Shown piece after piece: positions 25,358 to 34,632 of a stretch of 64,000 bases of DNA (positions within the stretch are counted from its first letter, which is position 1; each line of letters begins with the position of its first letter). This stretch comes from Stenotrophomonas maltophilia (GTDB lineage: Bacteria; Pseudomonadota; Gammaproteobacteria; Xanthomonadales; Xanthomonadaceae). The stretch spans positions 1,178,001-1,242,000 of the forward strand of contig NZ_CP090423.1 in NCBI RefSeq assembly GCF_023518235.1. Reading direction: 5' to 3'. The position numbers were made by a program, and so were the translations under genes. A model generated the notes under the pieces. The model did no database searches, was not told where the DNA came from, and was given only the letters and a program-made list of their open reading frames with translations.

Positions 25358-27238
25358 ATGTCCAGCGTACTTTCCACCGGTACTGGTGCCCTGCTCGCCT
25401 TCCAGCGTGCGTTGGCGACCACCAGCCACAATGTGGCCAACCTCAATACCCCCGGCTACAGCCGGCAGAAGGTCGACTTCGCCACCGCCGATCCGCAGAA
25501 CTACGGCTACGGCACGGTCGGCAACGGCACCCGCATCACCGACATCCGCCGCACGGCCGACCAGCTGGCGATTTCGCGCCTGCTCGACAGCAGTGGCGAA
25601 CTGGCGCGCCTGAAGCAGCTTTCAGGCATGGCTGACCGGGTCAATGCGCTGTTCTCCGATGCGGCCACCAATGTCTCGGGCGTGTGGTCGAACTTCTTCG
25701 ACTCGGTCAGCGGCCTGTCCTCCAACGCCGCCGGCACCGCCGACCGCCAGAACATGCTCGATGGCGGCAAGACCCTGGCCAACCGTTTCGTGCAGCTCAA
25801 CACGCAGCTGAACAACCTCAACAGTGAAGTCAACAACGGTCTGCTGGCCGGTGCCACCGAGGTCAACCGGCTGGCGCAGGAAATCGCGCAGATCAACGGG
25901 GCGATCGGCACCAACCTGGCCACCGCCGCACCGGATCTGCTCGACCGTCGTGACCAGCTCATCACCCAGCTGATCGGCTACACCGGCGGCACCGCGGTCA
26001 TCCAGGACGGCGGCATCATGAACGTCTACACCGCCGGCGGCAACGCGCTGGTGGTGGGCACCACGGCCACCAAGGTCACCACCGTGGCCGACCCCTACCA
26101 GCCCGAGCGCCTGCAGCTGGCGCTGGAAACCCAGGGCAACACCATCCGCCTGGACCCCAAGGCCGTGGGCGGCCAGATCGGTGGCCTGCTGGAGTTCCGC
26201 GATACGGTGCTGACCCCGGCCCAGGCCGAACTGGGCAAGCTGGCGGTGGGCCTGGCCGAGAGCTTCAACCAGGCCCATCACCAGGGCGTTGACCTGTACG
26301 GCCAGCTCGGTGGCGACTTCTTCAACATCGGCAACCCGCGCGTCACCGGCAACACCAGCAACACCGGCACCGCCAGTCTCAGCGCCACCTATGGCGACCT
26401 GGGCAAGCTCGACGCGCAGAACGTGGTGCTGCAGTTCGACGGCAGCAACTGGAAGGCCAGCCGCGCCGATACCGGCGCCAGCATTCCGCTGACCGGCACC
26501 GGCACCGCCGCCGACCCGCTGGTGATCAACGGTGTGCAGCTGGTGGTCGGTGGTACGCCGGCCGCCAACGATCGCTTCCTGCTGCAGCCCACCGCCGGCG
26601 TCGCTGGCAGCCTGGAAGTGGCGATCACCGATCCGTCGCGGATCGCGGCCGCCGCTGCGGTGAAGGGTGCCGCAGCCACCGCCAACACCGGCACCGGCAA
26701 GCTGAGCGGTGTCACCGTGACCGACGCCAGCAATGCCAACCTGCGTAATCCGGCTGCGATCGTGTTCACCTCGGCCACCACCTACACCATCGACGGCGGC
26801 CCCCCGCAGACCTACACCCCCGGCCAGACCATCAGCGCCAACGGCTGGAGCTTCGTGCTCGACGGTGCGCCCAAGGTCGGTGACACCTTCAACATCACCC
26901 CGACCCCGGCCGGCTCGTCCGACAACAGCAATGCGACCCGGCTGGCCAAGGTGGAGAGCGCAAAGGCCTTCAACAGCGGCACGGTCACCCTCAACGGTGC
27001 ACTGGGTGGGCTGACCACCCAGGTCGGCGCCGCTGCGCGCTCGGCCGAGTATTCGCTGGATGCGCAGCTGGTGATCAATGACAAGGCGCAGGCCGCACGA
27101 GATGAAGTGTCCGGCGTCAACCTGGACGAGGAAGCCGCTGACATGCTTCGCCTGCAGCAGGCCTACCAGGCGGCGTCGCAGCTGATCTCCACCGCCGACA
27201 GCATGTTCCAGACCATCCTGGGAGCCGTGCGCCGATGA
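25358..27238 (+). CDS. flgK: FlgK, hook-filament junction protein 1
   Basis: 626 residues. It starts MSSVLSTGTGALLAFQRALA, then TTSHNVANLNTPGYSRQKVD. The C-terminal SGVNLDEEAADMLRLQQAYQ, then AASQLISTADSMFQTIL, is the family hallmark. It joins hook to filament with FlgL and is exported with FlgN. ATG 25358 is preferred over an in-frame start four codons upstream. The stop overlaps flgL (ATGA). Confidence 0.97.
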   Translation: MSSVLSTGTGALLAFQRALATTSHNVANLNTPGYSRQKVDFATADPQNYGYGTVGNGTRITDIRRTADQLAISRLLDSSGELARLKQLSGMADRVNALFSDAATNVSGVWSNFFDSVSGLSSNAAGTADRQNMLDGGKTLANRFVQLNTQLNNLNSEVNNGLLAGATEVNRLAQEIAQINGAIGTNLATAAPDLLDRRDQLITQLIGYTGGTAVIQDGGIMNVYTAGGNALVVGTTATKVTTVADPYQPERLQLALETQGNTIRLDPKAVGGQIGGLLEFRDTVLTPAQAELGKLAVGLAESFNQAHHQGVDLYGQLGGDFFNIGNPRVTGNTSNTGTASLSATYGDLGKLDAQNVVLQFDGSNWKASRADTGASIPLTGTGTAADPLVINGVQLVVGGTPAANDRFLLQPTAGVAGSLEVAITDPSRIAAAAAVKGAAATANTGTGKLSGVTVTDASNANLRNPAAIVFTSATTYTIDGGPPQTYTPGQTISANGWSFVLDGAPKVGDTFNITPTPAGSSDNSNATRLAKVESAKAFNSGTVTLNGALGGLTTQVGAAARSAEYSLDAQLVINDKAQAARDEVSGVNLDEEAADMLRLQQAYQAASQLISTADSMFQTILGAVRR

Positions 27239-28437
27239 GCACCCGTATCTCCACCGGAATGATGTACAACCAGTCGGTGTCGCTGATGATGGCCAAGCAG
27301 GCCAAGCTCAGCCATCTGGAGCAGCAGATCGCCACCGGCAGCAAGATCGTCAGCGCCAAGGACGATCCGGTCGGCGCCGGCGCCGCGGTCGGGCTTGATC
27401 GCAGCCTGGCAGCGCTGGAGCGCATGAAGCTCAACGCCGGCAACGTGCAGAACCGCTTGGGCGTGCAGGAAAACACCCTGGCCCAGGTCAACGACCTGAT
27501 GACCCGCGTCAACGACCTGACCATCCAGGCCAGCAACCCGGCGCTGAGCGCGGCCGACAAGAAGACGCTGATCACCGAGTTGAACCAGATCCGCGACGGC
27601 CTGCTGTCGCTGGCCAACGCCGACGATGGCACCGGCCGCTACGTGTTCGGCGGCACCAACGACGGCGATCCGCCCTTTGCCAAGATCAACGGCAAGGTGG
27701 TCTACCGTGGCGACCAGACCCAGCGCCAGATCGAAGTCGGCCCGGATACCTACGTGCGCGATGCGCTGCCCGGCAGCGAGATCTTTATGCGCATTCCCAC
27801 CGGCGATGGCTTCGTCGACGGCAATGCCGCGGCCGGCAACACCGGCAATGGCGTGCTGACCAACATCACCCGCGATGGCAGTGACAGCTGGAACGGACAG
27901 TCGTTCAGCATCCGCTTCACCGCCGCCGACCAGTACCAGGTGCTGGACGGTGCCGGCAACGTGACCGGCACCGGCACCTACAAGGCCGGCGACAACATCG
28001 AAGTGAACGGCGTGCGCCTGCAGCTCACCGGCGCGCCCGCGGCCGGCGACAGCTTCAACGTCAAGCCGGCCACCAGCCGCGACATCTTCGACACCATGGA
28101 CAAGCTGATTGCCGCACTGGATGCCGACACCGGCACCACCGCCAAGATGTCCGCGCAGCAGAACGAGTTGCAGAGCGCGTTGCGCGATGTTGCTCGTGCG
28201 TCGGAACGGATGATCGATTCGCGCGCCGCCGGTGGCGCGCAGCTGAAGGCGCTGGACAACGCGGCCGACATGCGCGAGGCCAACAGCGTGACCCTGAAGA
28301 CCACGCTGTCGCAGATGCGCGACCTGGACTACGCCGATGCTTTGAGCCAGTACCAGTTGCAAAGCACCGCACTGCAGGCGGCGCAGACGATCTTCTCGCA
28401 GATGCAGTCGATGTCGTTGTTCAACAAGATCCGCTGA
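27235..28437 (+). CDS. flgL: FlgL, hook-filament junction protein 3
   Basis: 400 residues of flagellin-like fold. The N-terminus has MSTRISTGMMYNQSVSLMMA and LSHLEQQIATGSKIVSAKDD, and the C-terminus LKTTLSQMRDLDYADALSQY, then QLQSTALQAAQTIFSQMQSM. It overlaps flgK by four bases and ends the flgG operon, with a strong terminator 22 bases downstream. Confidence 0.97.
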   Translation: MSTRISTGMMYNQSVSLMMAKQAKLSHLEQQIATGSKIVSAKDDPVGAGAAVGLDRSLAALERMKLNAGNVQNRLGVQENTLAQVNDLMTRVNDLTIQASNPALSAADKKTLITELNQIRDGLLSLANADDGTGRYVFGGTNDGDPPFAKINGKVVYRGDQTQRQIEVGPDTYVRDALPGSEIFMRIPTGDGFVDGNAAAGNTGNGVLTNITRDGSDSWNGQSFSIRFTAADQYQVLDGAGNVTGTGTYKAGDNIEVNGVRLQLTGAPAAGDSFNVKPATSRDIFDTMDKLIAALDADTGTTAKMSAQQNELQSALRDVARASERMIDSRAAGGAQLKALDNAADMREANSVTLKTTLSQMRDLDYADALSQYQLQSTALQAAQTIFSQMQSMSLFNKIR

Positions 28438-28459
28438 CGCCGCTTCCGCGTCAGCCCTG

Positions 28460-28492
28460 AAAGGCCGCGATGCCCTGCATCGCGGCCTTTTT
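28460..28492 (+). terminator. Intrinsic terminator after flgL
   Basis: AAAGGCCGCGATG pairs with CATCGCGGCCTTT over a CCCTG loop, followed by TT. This is a 13-base perfect stem with a T-tract. Confidence 0.93.
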
Positions 28493-28560
28493 CGTTTCTG
28501 GATGGCCCTGCTGCAGCACTCGCCGGGCGCGGCCTGCGCCATTGCTGCCAGGCAAGGCCA

Positions 28561-28604
28561 GGCCAGTCCAGGCCATTCCAGGCCATTCCAGGCCATTCCA
28601 GGCC
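28561..28604. repeat. Tandem decamer repeat upstream of fliC1
   Basis: GGCCAGTCCA followed by three exact copies of GGCCATTCCA and a partial fifth (GGCC). It lies in the 460-base flgL-fliC1 spacer, about 170 bases upstream of the fliC1 promoter. Apart from this, the flgL terminator and the sigma-28 box, I see no further structure in that spacer. Confidence 0.9.
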
Positions 28605-28776
28605 GATTTTCCGTGATTTCCCTTCAAGCCCGGCCCGGCCCCGCCGATACCTTCATCAGCGCTGGACGGGCCGTGCCCGACCGCCCCTTCCGCGGCACTT
28701 CAACCTTGGCAACAGGGCGAAAACCCCGGAAAAACAGCCCCCGGCAACGAATTACGGCTCCATTGGAATTCACGCC

Positions 28777-28803
28777 TAAAGGTTGTTGACAAAGCGCCGT
28801 TAT
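28777..28803 (+). promoter_or_regulatory. Sigma-28 promoter of fliC1
   Basis: TAAA at 28777-28780, 15-base spacer, GCCGTTAT at 28796-28803. It is the same box as at flgM. The leader to the ATG at 28898 is about 85 bases and carries an AAGAGGAGA ribosome-binding site. Confidence 0.88.
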
Positions 28804-28897
28804 TCATTTGGCAACGGCGAAGCACACAGCCACACAAAAAAACAGGCGGCGCTTCGTTTCATTCACCAACGGGTTCCATATAAGAGGAGACGACCCC

Positions 28898-30115
28898 ATG
28901 GCACAGGTAATCAACACCAATACGATGTCGCTCAACGCTCAGCGCAACCTGAGCACCAGCGGCAGCTCGCTCGCCACCACCATCCAGCGCCTCTCGTCCG
29001 GCCTGCGCATCAACAGCGCGAAGGACGACGCCGCCGGCCTGGCCATCAGCGAGCGCTTCACCACCCAGATCCGTGGTCTGGACGTGGCCATCCGCAACGC
29101 CAACGACGGCATCTCGCTGGCCCAGGTCGCCGAAGGTTCGCTGAACGAAGTCGGCAACAACCTGCAGCGCATCCGCGAACTGGGTGTGCAGGCCTCCAAC
29201 GCCACCAACTCGGCCAGCGACCGCAAGGCCCTGCAGGCCGAAGTGACCCAGCTGGTCAGCGAGATCGACCGCGTCGCCAAGCAGGCCGACTTCAACGGCA
29301 CCAAGCTGCTGGACGGCAGCTTCACCAGCCAGCTGTTCCAGGTCGGCGCCAACGCCGGCCAGGCCATCGCCATCAACAGCGTGGTCAACGCCAAGGCCGA
29401 TTCGCTGGGCGCAGCCACCTTCGCCAACGGCTACACCGGCACCGCGCTGGCCGTGGACAAGGCCGCCGCCGATACCACCTACTCCGGCCTGCAGGTCTCG
29501 GTGACCCCGCCGGGCGGCACCGCCACCACGGTCACCATCAGCGACTTCACGGTGAAGGCCGGCGAATCGATCAGCTCGGCCACCGCAGCGGCGATCAACA
29601 ACAAGCTGGGTGAAACCGGTGTGGTCGCCTCGGTCAACGCCGGTGTGATCAGCCTGGCCTCGGTCAAGGATGGCCAGACCTTCGCCCTGGGCGTCAGCGC
29701 GGCCACCCCGCCGACCGGCGCCACCGCCGCCACCCTCGCCGGTCTGGGCCTGACCGAAAGCAGCACCAACGGCGGCACCCTGACCGGTGCAGCGGCCAGC
29801 TTCGTCAAGGACCTGAACGTCACCACCGCCGAAGGCGCGCAGAAGGCGATGTCCATCGTCGACAAGGCCCTGGAGTCGGTCAACAGCGTGCGCGCCGACC
29901 TCGGCGCGATCCAGAACCGCTTCACCTCGGTGGTGGCCAACCTGCAGACCTCCTCGGAGAACCTGTCCGCCTCGCGCAGCCGCATCCGCGATACCGACTT
30001 CGCCAAGGAAACCGCCGAACTGACCCGCACCCAGATCCTGCAGCAGGCCGGTACGGCCATGCTGGCCCAGGCCAACCAGGTGCCGCAGAACGTGCTCAGC
30101 CTGTTGCAGCGCTGA
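28898..30115 (+). CDS. fliC1: Flagellin 1
   Basis: 405 residues. The N-terminal D0/D1 (MAQVINTNTMSLNAQRNLST, then IQRLSSGLRINSAKDDAAGL) and C-terminal D0 (TRTQILQQAGTAMLAQANQV, then PQNVLSLLQR) are typical. A variable central domain lies at about 170-310. The AAGAGGAGA at 28882-28890 sets the start at ATG 28898. It has the only FliA promoter seen in the flagellin array. It differs from the next two copies within D1 (for example TTQIRGLDV against GTQIRGTDV) and at the C-terminus (PQNVLSLLQR against PQGVLSLLR), so it is the most diverged of the three. Confidence 0.96.
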   Translation: MAQVINTNTMSLNAQRNLSTSGSSLATTIQRLSSGLRINSAKDDAAGLAISERFTTQIRGLDVAIRNANDGISLAQVAEGSLNEVGNNLQRIRELGVQASNATNSASDRKALQAEVTQLVSEIDRVAKQADFNGTKLLDGSFTSQLFQVGANAGQAIAINSVVNAKADSLGAATFANGYTGTALAVDKAAADTTYSGLQVSVTPPGGTATTVTISDFTVKAGESISSATAAAINNKLGETGVVASVNAGVISLASVKDGQTFALGVSAATPPTGATAATLAGLGLTESSTNGGTLTGAAASFVKDLNVTTAEGAQKAMSIVDKALESVNSVRADLGAIQNRFTSVVANLQTSSENLSASRSRIRDTDFAKETAELTRTQILQQAGTAMLAQANQVPQNVLSLLQR

Positions 30116-30122
30116 CATGAGT

Positions 30123-30146
30123 CGCCCCCGGGGCACGTCGGGGGCG
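30123..30146 (+). terminator. Hairpin between fliC1 and fliC2
   Basis: CGCCCCCG pairs with CGGGGGCG over an 8-base loop. There is no T-tract, so it may be a partial terminator or a processing/stability element. Confidence 0.5.
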
Positions 30147-30187
30147 CCTAACCCAACTCACGTGCAACCGCTCAAGGACCTCTCCTC

Positions 30188-31378
30188 ATGGCACAAGTCA
30201 TCAACACCAATACGATGTCGTTGAATGCTCAGCGTAACCTGAGCACCAGCGGCAGCTCGCTGGCCACCACCATCCAGCGCCTGTCCTCCGGTTCGCGCAT
30301 CAACAGCGCCAAGGATGACGCCGCCGGTCTGGCGATCTCCGAGCGCTTCGGCACGCAGATCCGCGGTACCGACGTGGCCATCCGCAACGCCAACGACGGC
30401 ATCTCGCTGGCCCAGGTCGCCGAAGGTTCGCTGACCGAAATCGGCAACAACCTGCAGCGCGTCCGCGAGCTGTCGGTGCAGGCTTCCAACGCCACCAACT
30501 CGGCCAGCGACCGCAAGGCCCTGCAGGCCGAAGTGACCCAGCTGGTCAGCGAAATCGACCGCGTAGCCAAGCAGTCCGATTTCAACGGCACCAAGCTGCT
30601 GGACGGCTCGTTCTCCAGCCAGCTGTTCCAGGTCGGCGCCAACGCCGGCCAGGCCATCGCCATCGACAAGACCATCGATGCCAAGGCCAACGCCCTGGGC
30701 GGCGCCCGCTTCGACACCAACTCGCTGGCCCTGGCCGACCCGGGCACCAACGCTGACTTCAGCACCACCGGCCTGTCCATCAACGGTGTGGCCATCGCCG
30801 ATGTCTCGGTCAAGCAGGGCGCCGACGCCGCTGCCACCGGCAAGGCCTCGCGTGAAGCCCTGGTGACCGCGATCAACGCCAAGATCGGCGAAACCGGCGT
30901 CTATGCCGAAGTCAACGGCACCACCGGCGTCACCCTGACCTCGGTCAAGGACAGCACCAACGCCGACGGCTCGTTCAAGGCCATCACCGCCACCCCGGGC
31001 ACCTGGACCGGCGCCACCGCGCCGACCTTCACCGCCACCACCGCTGCGGCGGCACCGGCGGCGAAGTACGCCAGCAACCTGGACGTCAGCACCGTGAAAG
31101 GCGCCCAGCAGGCGATGGAAATCGTCGACAAGGCCCTGGGTGCGATCAACAGCACCCGCGCCGACCTCGGTGCGATCCAGAACCGCTTCACCTCGGTCGT
31201 GGCCAACCTGCAGACCTCGTCGGAAAACCTGTCCTCCTCGCGCAGCCGCATCAAGGACACCGACTTTGCCAAGGAAACCGCCGAACTGACCCGCACCCAG
31301 ATCCTGCAGCAGGCCGGTACGGCCATGCTGGCCCAGGCCAACCAGGTGCCGCAGGGCGTGCTCAGCCTGCTGCGCTGA
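30188..31378 (+). CDS. fliC2: Flagellin 2
   Basis: 396 residues. It has the same D0/D1 framework as its neighbours. The first 160 or so residues match flagellin 3 almost exactly (GTQIRGTDVAIRNANDGISL, SDFNGTKLLDGSFSSQLFQV), with near-identical DNA as well. The central region (about 165-290) is its own. The end reads QVPQGVLSLLR. No separate sigma-28 box is visible in the 72-base gap, so it is probably read from the fliC1 promoter. AAGGACCTCTCCTC precedes ATG 30188. Confidence 0.96.
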   Translation: MAQVINTNTMSLNAQRNLSTSGSSLATTIQRLSSGSRINSAKDDAAGLAISERFGTQIRGTDVAIRNANDGISLAQVAEGSLTEIGNNLQRVRELSVQASNATNSASDRKALQAEVTQLVSEIDRVAKQSDFNGTKLLDGSFSSQLFQVGANAGQAIAIDKTIDAKANALGGARFDTNSLALADPGTNADFSTTGLSINGVAIADVSVKQGADAAATGKASREALVTAINAKIGETGVYAEVNGTTGVTLTSVKDSTNADGSFKAITATPGTWTGATAPTFTATTAAAAPAAKYASNLDVSTVKGAQQAMEIVDKALGAINSTRADLGAIQNRFTSVVANLQTSSENLSSSRSRIKDTDFAKETAELTRTQILQQAGTAMLAQANQVPQGVLSLLR

Positions 31379-31396
31379 TCCGCTCGCCGCTCGATC

Positions 31397-31425
31397 TCCG
31401 GGCGCTGCATGATGCGGCGCCCGGA
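31397..31425 (+). terminator. Hairpin between fliC2 and fliC3
   Basis: TCCGGGCGC pairs with GCGCCCGGA over an 11-base loop. No T-tract follows; an attenuator or mRNA-stability role is possible. Confidence 0.5.
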
Positions 31426-31464
31426 TCCTGAAACACGTTCCACCTCCGCCAAAGGAAAAGCACC

Positions 31465-32643
31465 ATGGCACAAGTCATCAACACCAACACGATGTCGCTG
31501 AACGCTCAGCGCAACCTGAGCACCAGCGGCAGCTCGCTGGCCACCACCATCCAGCGCCTGTCCTCCGGTTCGCGCATCAACAGCGCCAAGGACGACGCCG
31601 CCGGTCTGGCGATCTCCGAGCGCTTCGGCACGCAGATCCGCGGTACCGACGTGGCCATCCGCAATGCCAACGACGGCATCTCGCTGGCCCAGGTCGCCGA
31701 AGGTTCGCTGACCGAAATCGGCAACAACCTGCAGCGCGTCCGCGAGCTGTCGGTGCAGGCGTCCAACGCCACCAACTCGGCCAGCGACCGCAAGGCCCTG
31801 CAGGCCGAAGTGACCCAGCTGGTCAGCGAAATCGACCGCGTAGCCAAGCAGTCCGATTTCAACGGCACCAAGCTGCTGGACGGCTCGTTCTCCAGCCAGC
31901 TGTTCCAGGTCGGCGCCAACGCCGGCCAGGCCATCGCCATCGACAAGACCATCGACGCCAAGGCCGGCTCGCTGGGCACCTCGACCTTCGCCAGCGGTGC
32001 AACCGCTGCGCTGGCCGCCAGCACCGACGGCGCCCGTTTCTCCGGCACCGTGATGGGCGTTGACATCGGCACCGTCGAAGTCAAGGCCGGTGCCACCACC
32101 GCCGATGCCTCCAAGGCCGTGGCCACCGCCATCAACGCCAAGATCGGCGAAGCCGGCATCTATGCTGAAGCCAATGCCGACGGCACGCTGAAGCTGAGCT
32201 CGGTGAAGGAAGGCAAGGCCGTGGCCGCTGCCGACATCGCGCTGATGCGCAGCGATTTCGATGGCACCGCCAAGACCTGGGGTACCGCTGCCGCCGCCGG
32301 TGCCTACACCGCTGGTGCCGATACCGCCGCCAACGTGCAGAAGCTGGACGTGAGCACCGTGCTCGGCGCACAGCAGGCACTGGAAGTGGTCGACAAGGCC
32401 CTGGGTGCGATCAACAGCACCCGTGCCGACCTCGGTGCGATCCAGAACCGCTTCACCTCGGTGGTGGCCAACCTGCAGACCTCGTCGGAAAACCTGTCCT
32501 CCTCGCGTAGCCGCATCAAGGACACCGACTTTGCCAAGGAAACCGCCGAGCTGACCCGCACCCAGATCCTGCAGCAGGCCGGTACGGCCATGCTGGCCCA
32601 GGCCAACCAGGTGCCGCAGGGCGTGCTCAGCCTGCTGCGCTGA
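31465..32643 (+). CDS. fliC3: Flagellin 3
   Basis: 392 residues. The N-terminal region is nearly identical to flagellin 2, and the last 80 or so residues match as well. The central domain (about 163-290, beginning GSLGTSTFASGATAALAAST) is unrelated to that of flagellin 2. The Shine-Dalgarno AAAGGAAA precedes ATG 31465. The array ends with a hairpin and a strong intrinsic terminator. Confidence 0.96.
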   Translation: MAQVINTNTMSLNAQRNLSTSGSSLATTIQRLSSGSRINSAKDDAAGLAISERFGTQIRGTDVAIRNANDGISLAQVAEGSLTEIGNNLQRVRELSVQASNATNSASDRKALQAEVTQLVSEIDRVAKQSDFNGTKLLDGSFSSQLFQVGANAGQAIAIDKTIDAKAGSLGTSTFASGATAALAASTDGARFSGTVMGVDIGTVEVKAGATTADASKAVATAINAKIGEAGIYAEANADGTLKLSSVKEGKAVAAADIALMRSDFDGTAKTWGTAAAAGAYTAGADTAANVQKLDVSTVLGAQQALEVVDKALGAINSTRADLGAIQNRFTSVVANLQTSSENLSSSRSRIKDTDFAKETAELTRTQILQQAGTAMLAQANQVPQGVLSLLR

Positions 32644-32659
32644 TCCACGGCAAGAAGGC

Positions 32660-32693
32660 GCCGCTACCGTCGAAGTGAATCGACGGTAGCGGC
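32660..32693. repeat. 14-base perfect hairpin after fliC3
   Basis: GCCGCTACCGTCGA pairs with TCGACGGTAGCGGC over an AGTGAA loop, 16 bases after the fliC3 stop. It contains GTAG in the right arm, so it may be a SMAG relative. Confidence 0.85.
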
Positions 32694-32856
32694 AACCTGG
32701 AAGCCAGGGTACTCGAAGGCGCGGGCCATGCCCGGCCCGGGAATCGTCCCGAACCGGCTTGGCATCGCCCGCCCCTGCGGACCTCTCTTTCAGCGCTGTA
32801 CTCTTGACTGTACGTACCGGGCGGCTTCGTCTCCCCCCGATTGTCAGTAGCCTGAT

Positions 32857-32885
32857 CCCTCCCCTGCTTTGGGGGAGGGTTTTTT
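32857..32885 (+). terminator. Intrinsic terminator of the flagellin array
   Basis: CCCTCCCC pairs with GGGGAGGG and is followed by six T. It lies in the 442-base fliC3-fliD spacer, which otherwise holds the hairpin after fliC3 and the fliD sigma-54 box; I see nothing else there. Confidence 0.92.
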
Positions 32886-32973
32886 GCAGACCCCCGGCAG
32901 CCTGCGGTGAACCCACCCGCACCCTGCCCCATCCCTCCTGCAACCTGCGTGCCAGAACCCGCCGCCAGAGCGT

Positions 32974-32988
32974 TGGCACGGCGCATGC
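32974..32988 (+). promoter_or_regulatory. Sigma-54 promoter of the fliD operon
   Basis: TGGCACG-GCGC-ATGCA. The -24 half is perfect and the -12 half has one change (ATGCA for TTGCA). It lies 98 bases before the fliD start. Confidence 0.75.
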
Positions 32989-33085
32989 ATCAACGAAGTC
33001 CTCAAGACCCAGCGGCGCAGGCCGCTATTTTCGTTGACGACGGGCCACCGCACCGCGGCCAGGCCCGGATACCAGGAGAAACGAC

Positions 33086-34504
33086 GTGGCAGACTTTGGA
33101 TACGGTGGCATTGGCTCGGGACTGAACATCTCGGACATCGTCAACCAGCTGGTCGCGGCAGACCGCAAGCCCGCCGACAATGCGCTGAACCTGCAGCAGT
33201 CCAAGACCAAGATGCAGTTGTCGTCGATCGGCACCGTCACCTCGGCCTTCGACAAGCTGAAGACCGCGCTGACCGCGCTGAAGGCCACCACCGCCTTCGA
33301 CACCCGCACCGTGACCGCCTCGGGCAAGGCCGGCCTCAACAATGCCGAGGACGTGCTGACCGCCTCGGTGGCGCTGTACGACCTGGGCACGACCAAGGCC
33401 GCCGCCTCCAATGGCACGCACATCGTCGATGTGACTTCGCTGGCCACCGCCCACAAGCTGATCGCCGACACCTCGGTGCCGAAAACCGACACCTTCGGTG
33501 CCGGGACCTTGACGCTGACCGTCGGTGTCGGTGACAAGGCCAAGACCATGAACGTGGAGGTGGAAGACGGCGATACGCTGACCACCATCCGCAACAAGAT
33601 CGATGCCGCCGGCCGCAAGGAAGGCGTGCAGGCCACGCTGATCACCTCCGGTGACAACCAGTACCTGTCGATCGCCCAGGAAAAGACCGGTGCCGCCAAC
33701 GCCATCAAGCTCGAGTACGGCGGCAGCGACCCGAAGCTGGGCGCACTGGTCGGCAGCCTGAAGCAGAACACCCCAGCCGCCGATGCCGAACTGACCATCG
33801 ATGCCGTCAAGGTGGTCAGCGCCAGCAACACCGTGGCCGATGCCGTTCCGGGCCTTACCCTGAACCTGAAGGTGCCCGGCAAGAGCACCGTGGTGATCAG
33901 CACCGACACCACTGCGGCGACCAAGGTGATGCAGGAGTTCGTGACCGCCTACAACGCGGCGATCGCGGCGATCAACTCGGAAACCAAGTACGACGCCAAG
34001 ACCAAGGAAGCATCGGCCCTGACCGGCGATGCCCAGATGCGCGGTGCCTCCAGCCAGCTGCGTTCGGTGATGGCCGGCGTGCTGAAGGAGCTTTCCGCCT
34101 CCGGGCTGGACCCGAAGGCGATCGGCCTGCAGACCCGCGGCTACCCCAATGCCGACGGCAGCCTGGTGCTGGATACCACCAAGTTCGCAGCCACCCTGGC
34201 CGCCCAGCCGGAGAAGGTGCGCCAGGCGATTACCGGTGACACCGGCGGCGCTGGCCAGCTGTACTCGCTGGTGGACGGCTACGTGAGCACCACGGTCGGC
34301 AAGGAAGGCGCCTTTGTTGCACGCACCAAGGGCCTGAACACCACCCTGGACAACATCGACAAGCGCCGCAAGGACCTCGACACGCGCATGAAGAGCGTGG
34401 AAGAGCGCTACAAGAAGCAGTTCATCGCGCTGGACAGCCTGATGGGCAAGCTGCAGCAGAGCAACACCGCACTGCAGCAGCAGCTGGCGCAGTTGAATCG
34501 CTGA
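33086..34504 (+). CDS. fliD: FliD, filament cap protein
   Basis: 472 residues with a GTG start at 33086 preceded by AGGAGAA. The N-terminus ADFGYGGIGSGLNISDIVNQ, then LVAADRKPADNALNLQQS, is typical. The C-terminus has coiled-coil KGLNTTLDNIDKRRKDLDTR and YKKQFIALDSLMGKLQQSNT. FliD caps the filament and folds flagellin subunits. It heads fliD-fliS-fliT-pilZ behind a sigma-54 box. Confidence 0.96.
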   Translation: MADFGYGGIGSGLNISDIVNQLVAADRKPADNALNLQQSKTKMQLSSIGTVTSAFDKLKTALTALKATTAFDTRTVTASGKAGLNNAEDVLTASVALYDLGTTKAAASNGTHIVDVTSLATAHKLIADTSVPKTDTFGAGTLTLTVGVGDKAKTMNVEVEDGDTLTTIRNKIDAAGRKEGVQATLITSGDNQYLSIAQEKTGAANAIKLEYGGSDPKLGALVGSLKQNTPAADAELTIDAVKVVSASNTVADAVPGLTLNLKVPGKSTVVISTDTTAATKVMQEFVTAYNAAIAAINSETKYDAKTKEASALTGDAQMRGASSQLRSVMAGVLKELSASGLDPKAIGLQTRGYPNADGSLVLDTTKFAATLAAQPEKVRQAITGDTGGAGQLYSLVDGYVSTTVGKEGAFVARTKGLNTTLDNIDKRRKDLDTRMKSVEERYKKQFIALDSLMGKLQQSNTALQQQLAQLNR

Positions 34505-34632
34505 CAACGCGTGTGCAGCGCTCAAGTTTGGCGCGCAACGCACCGATAACGGACGCAACAGCAATCATCGCCGGGCCGTCGGCTGCGATCACCCTGATCG
34601 CCCGGCGGCGCCCAGCGCAAGGAGAATCACGA

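Noticed and set aside
28561-28604. Possible CRISPR array
   Set aside because: Units are only ten bases with no spacers and no cas genes nearby.
28898-32643. Flagellin phase variation by DNA inversion
   Set aside because: All three flagellin genes are in the same direction and no recombinase gene or inverted recombination sites are present.
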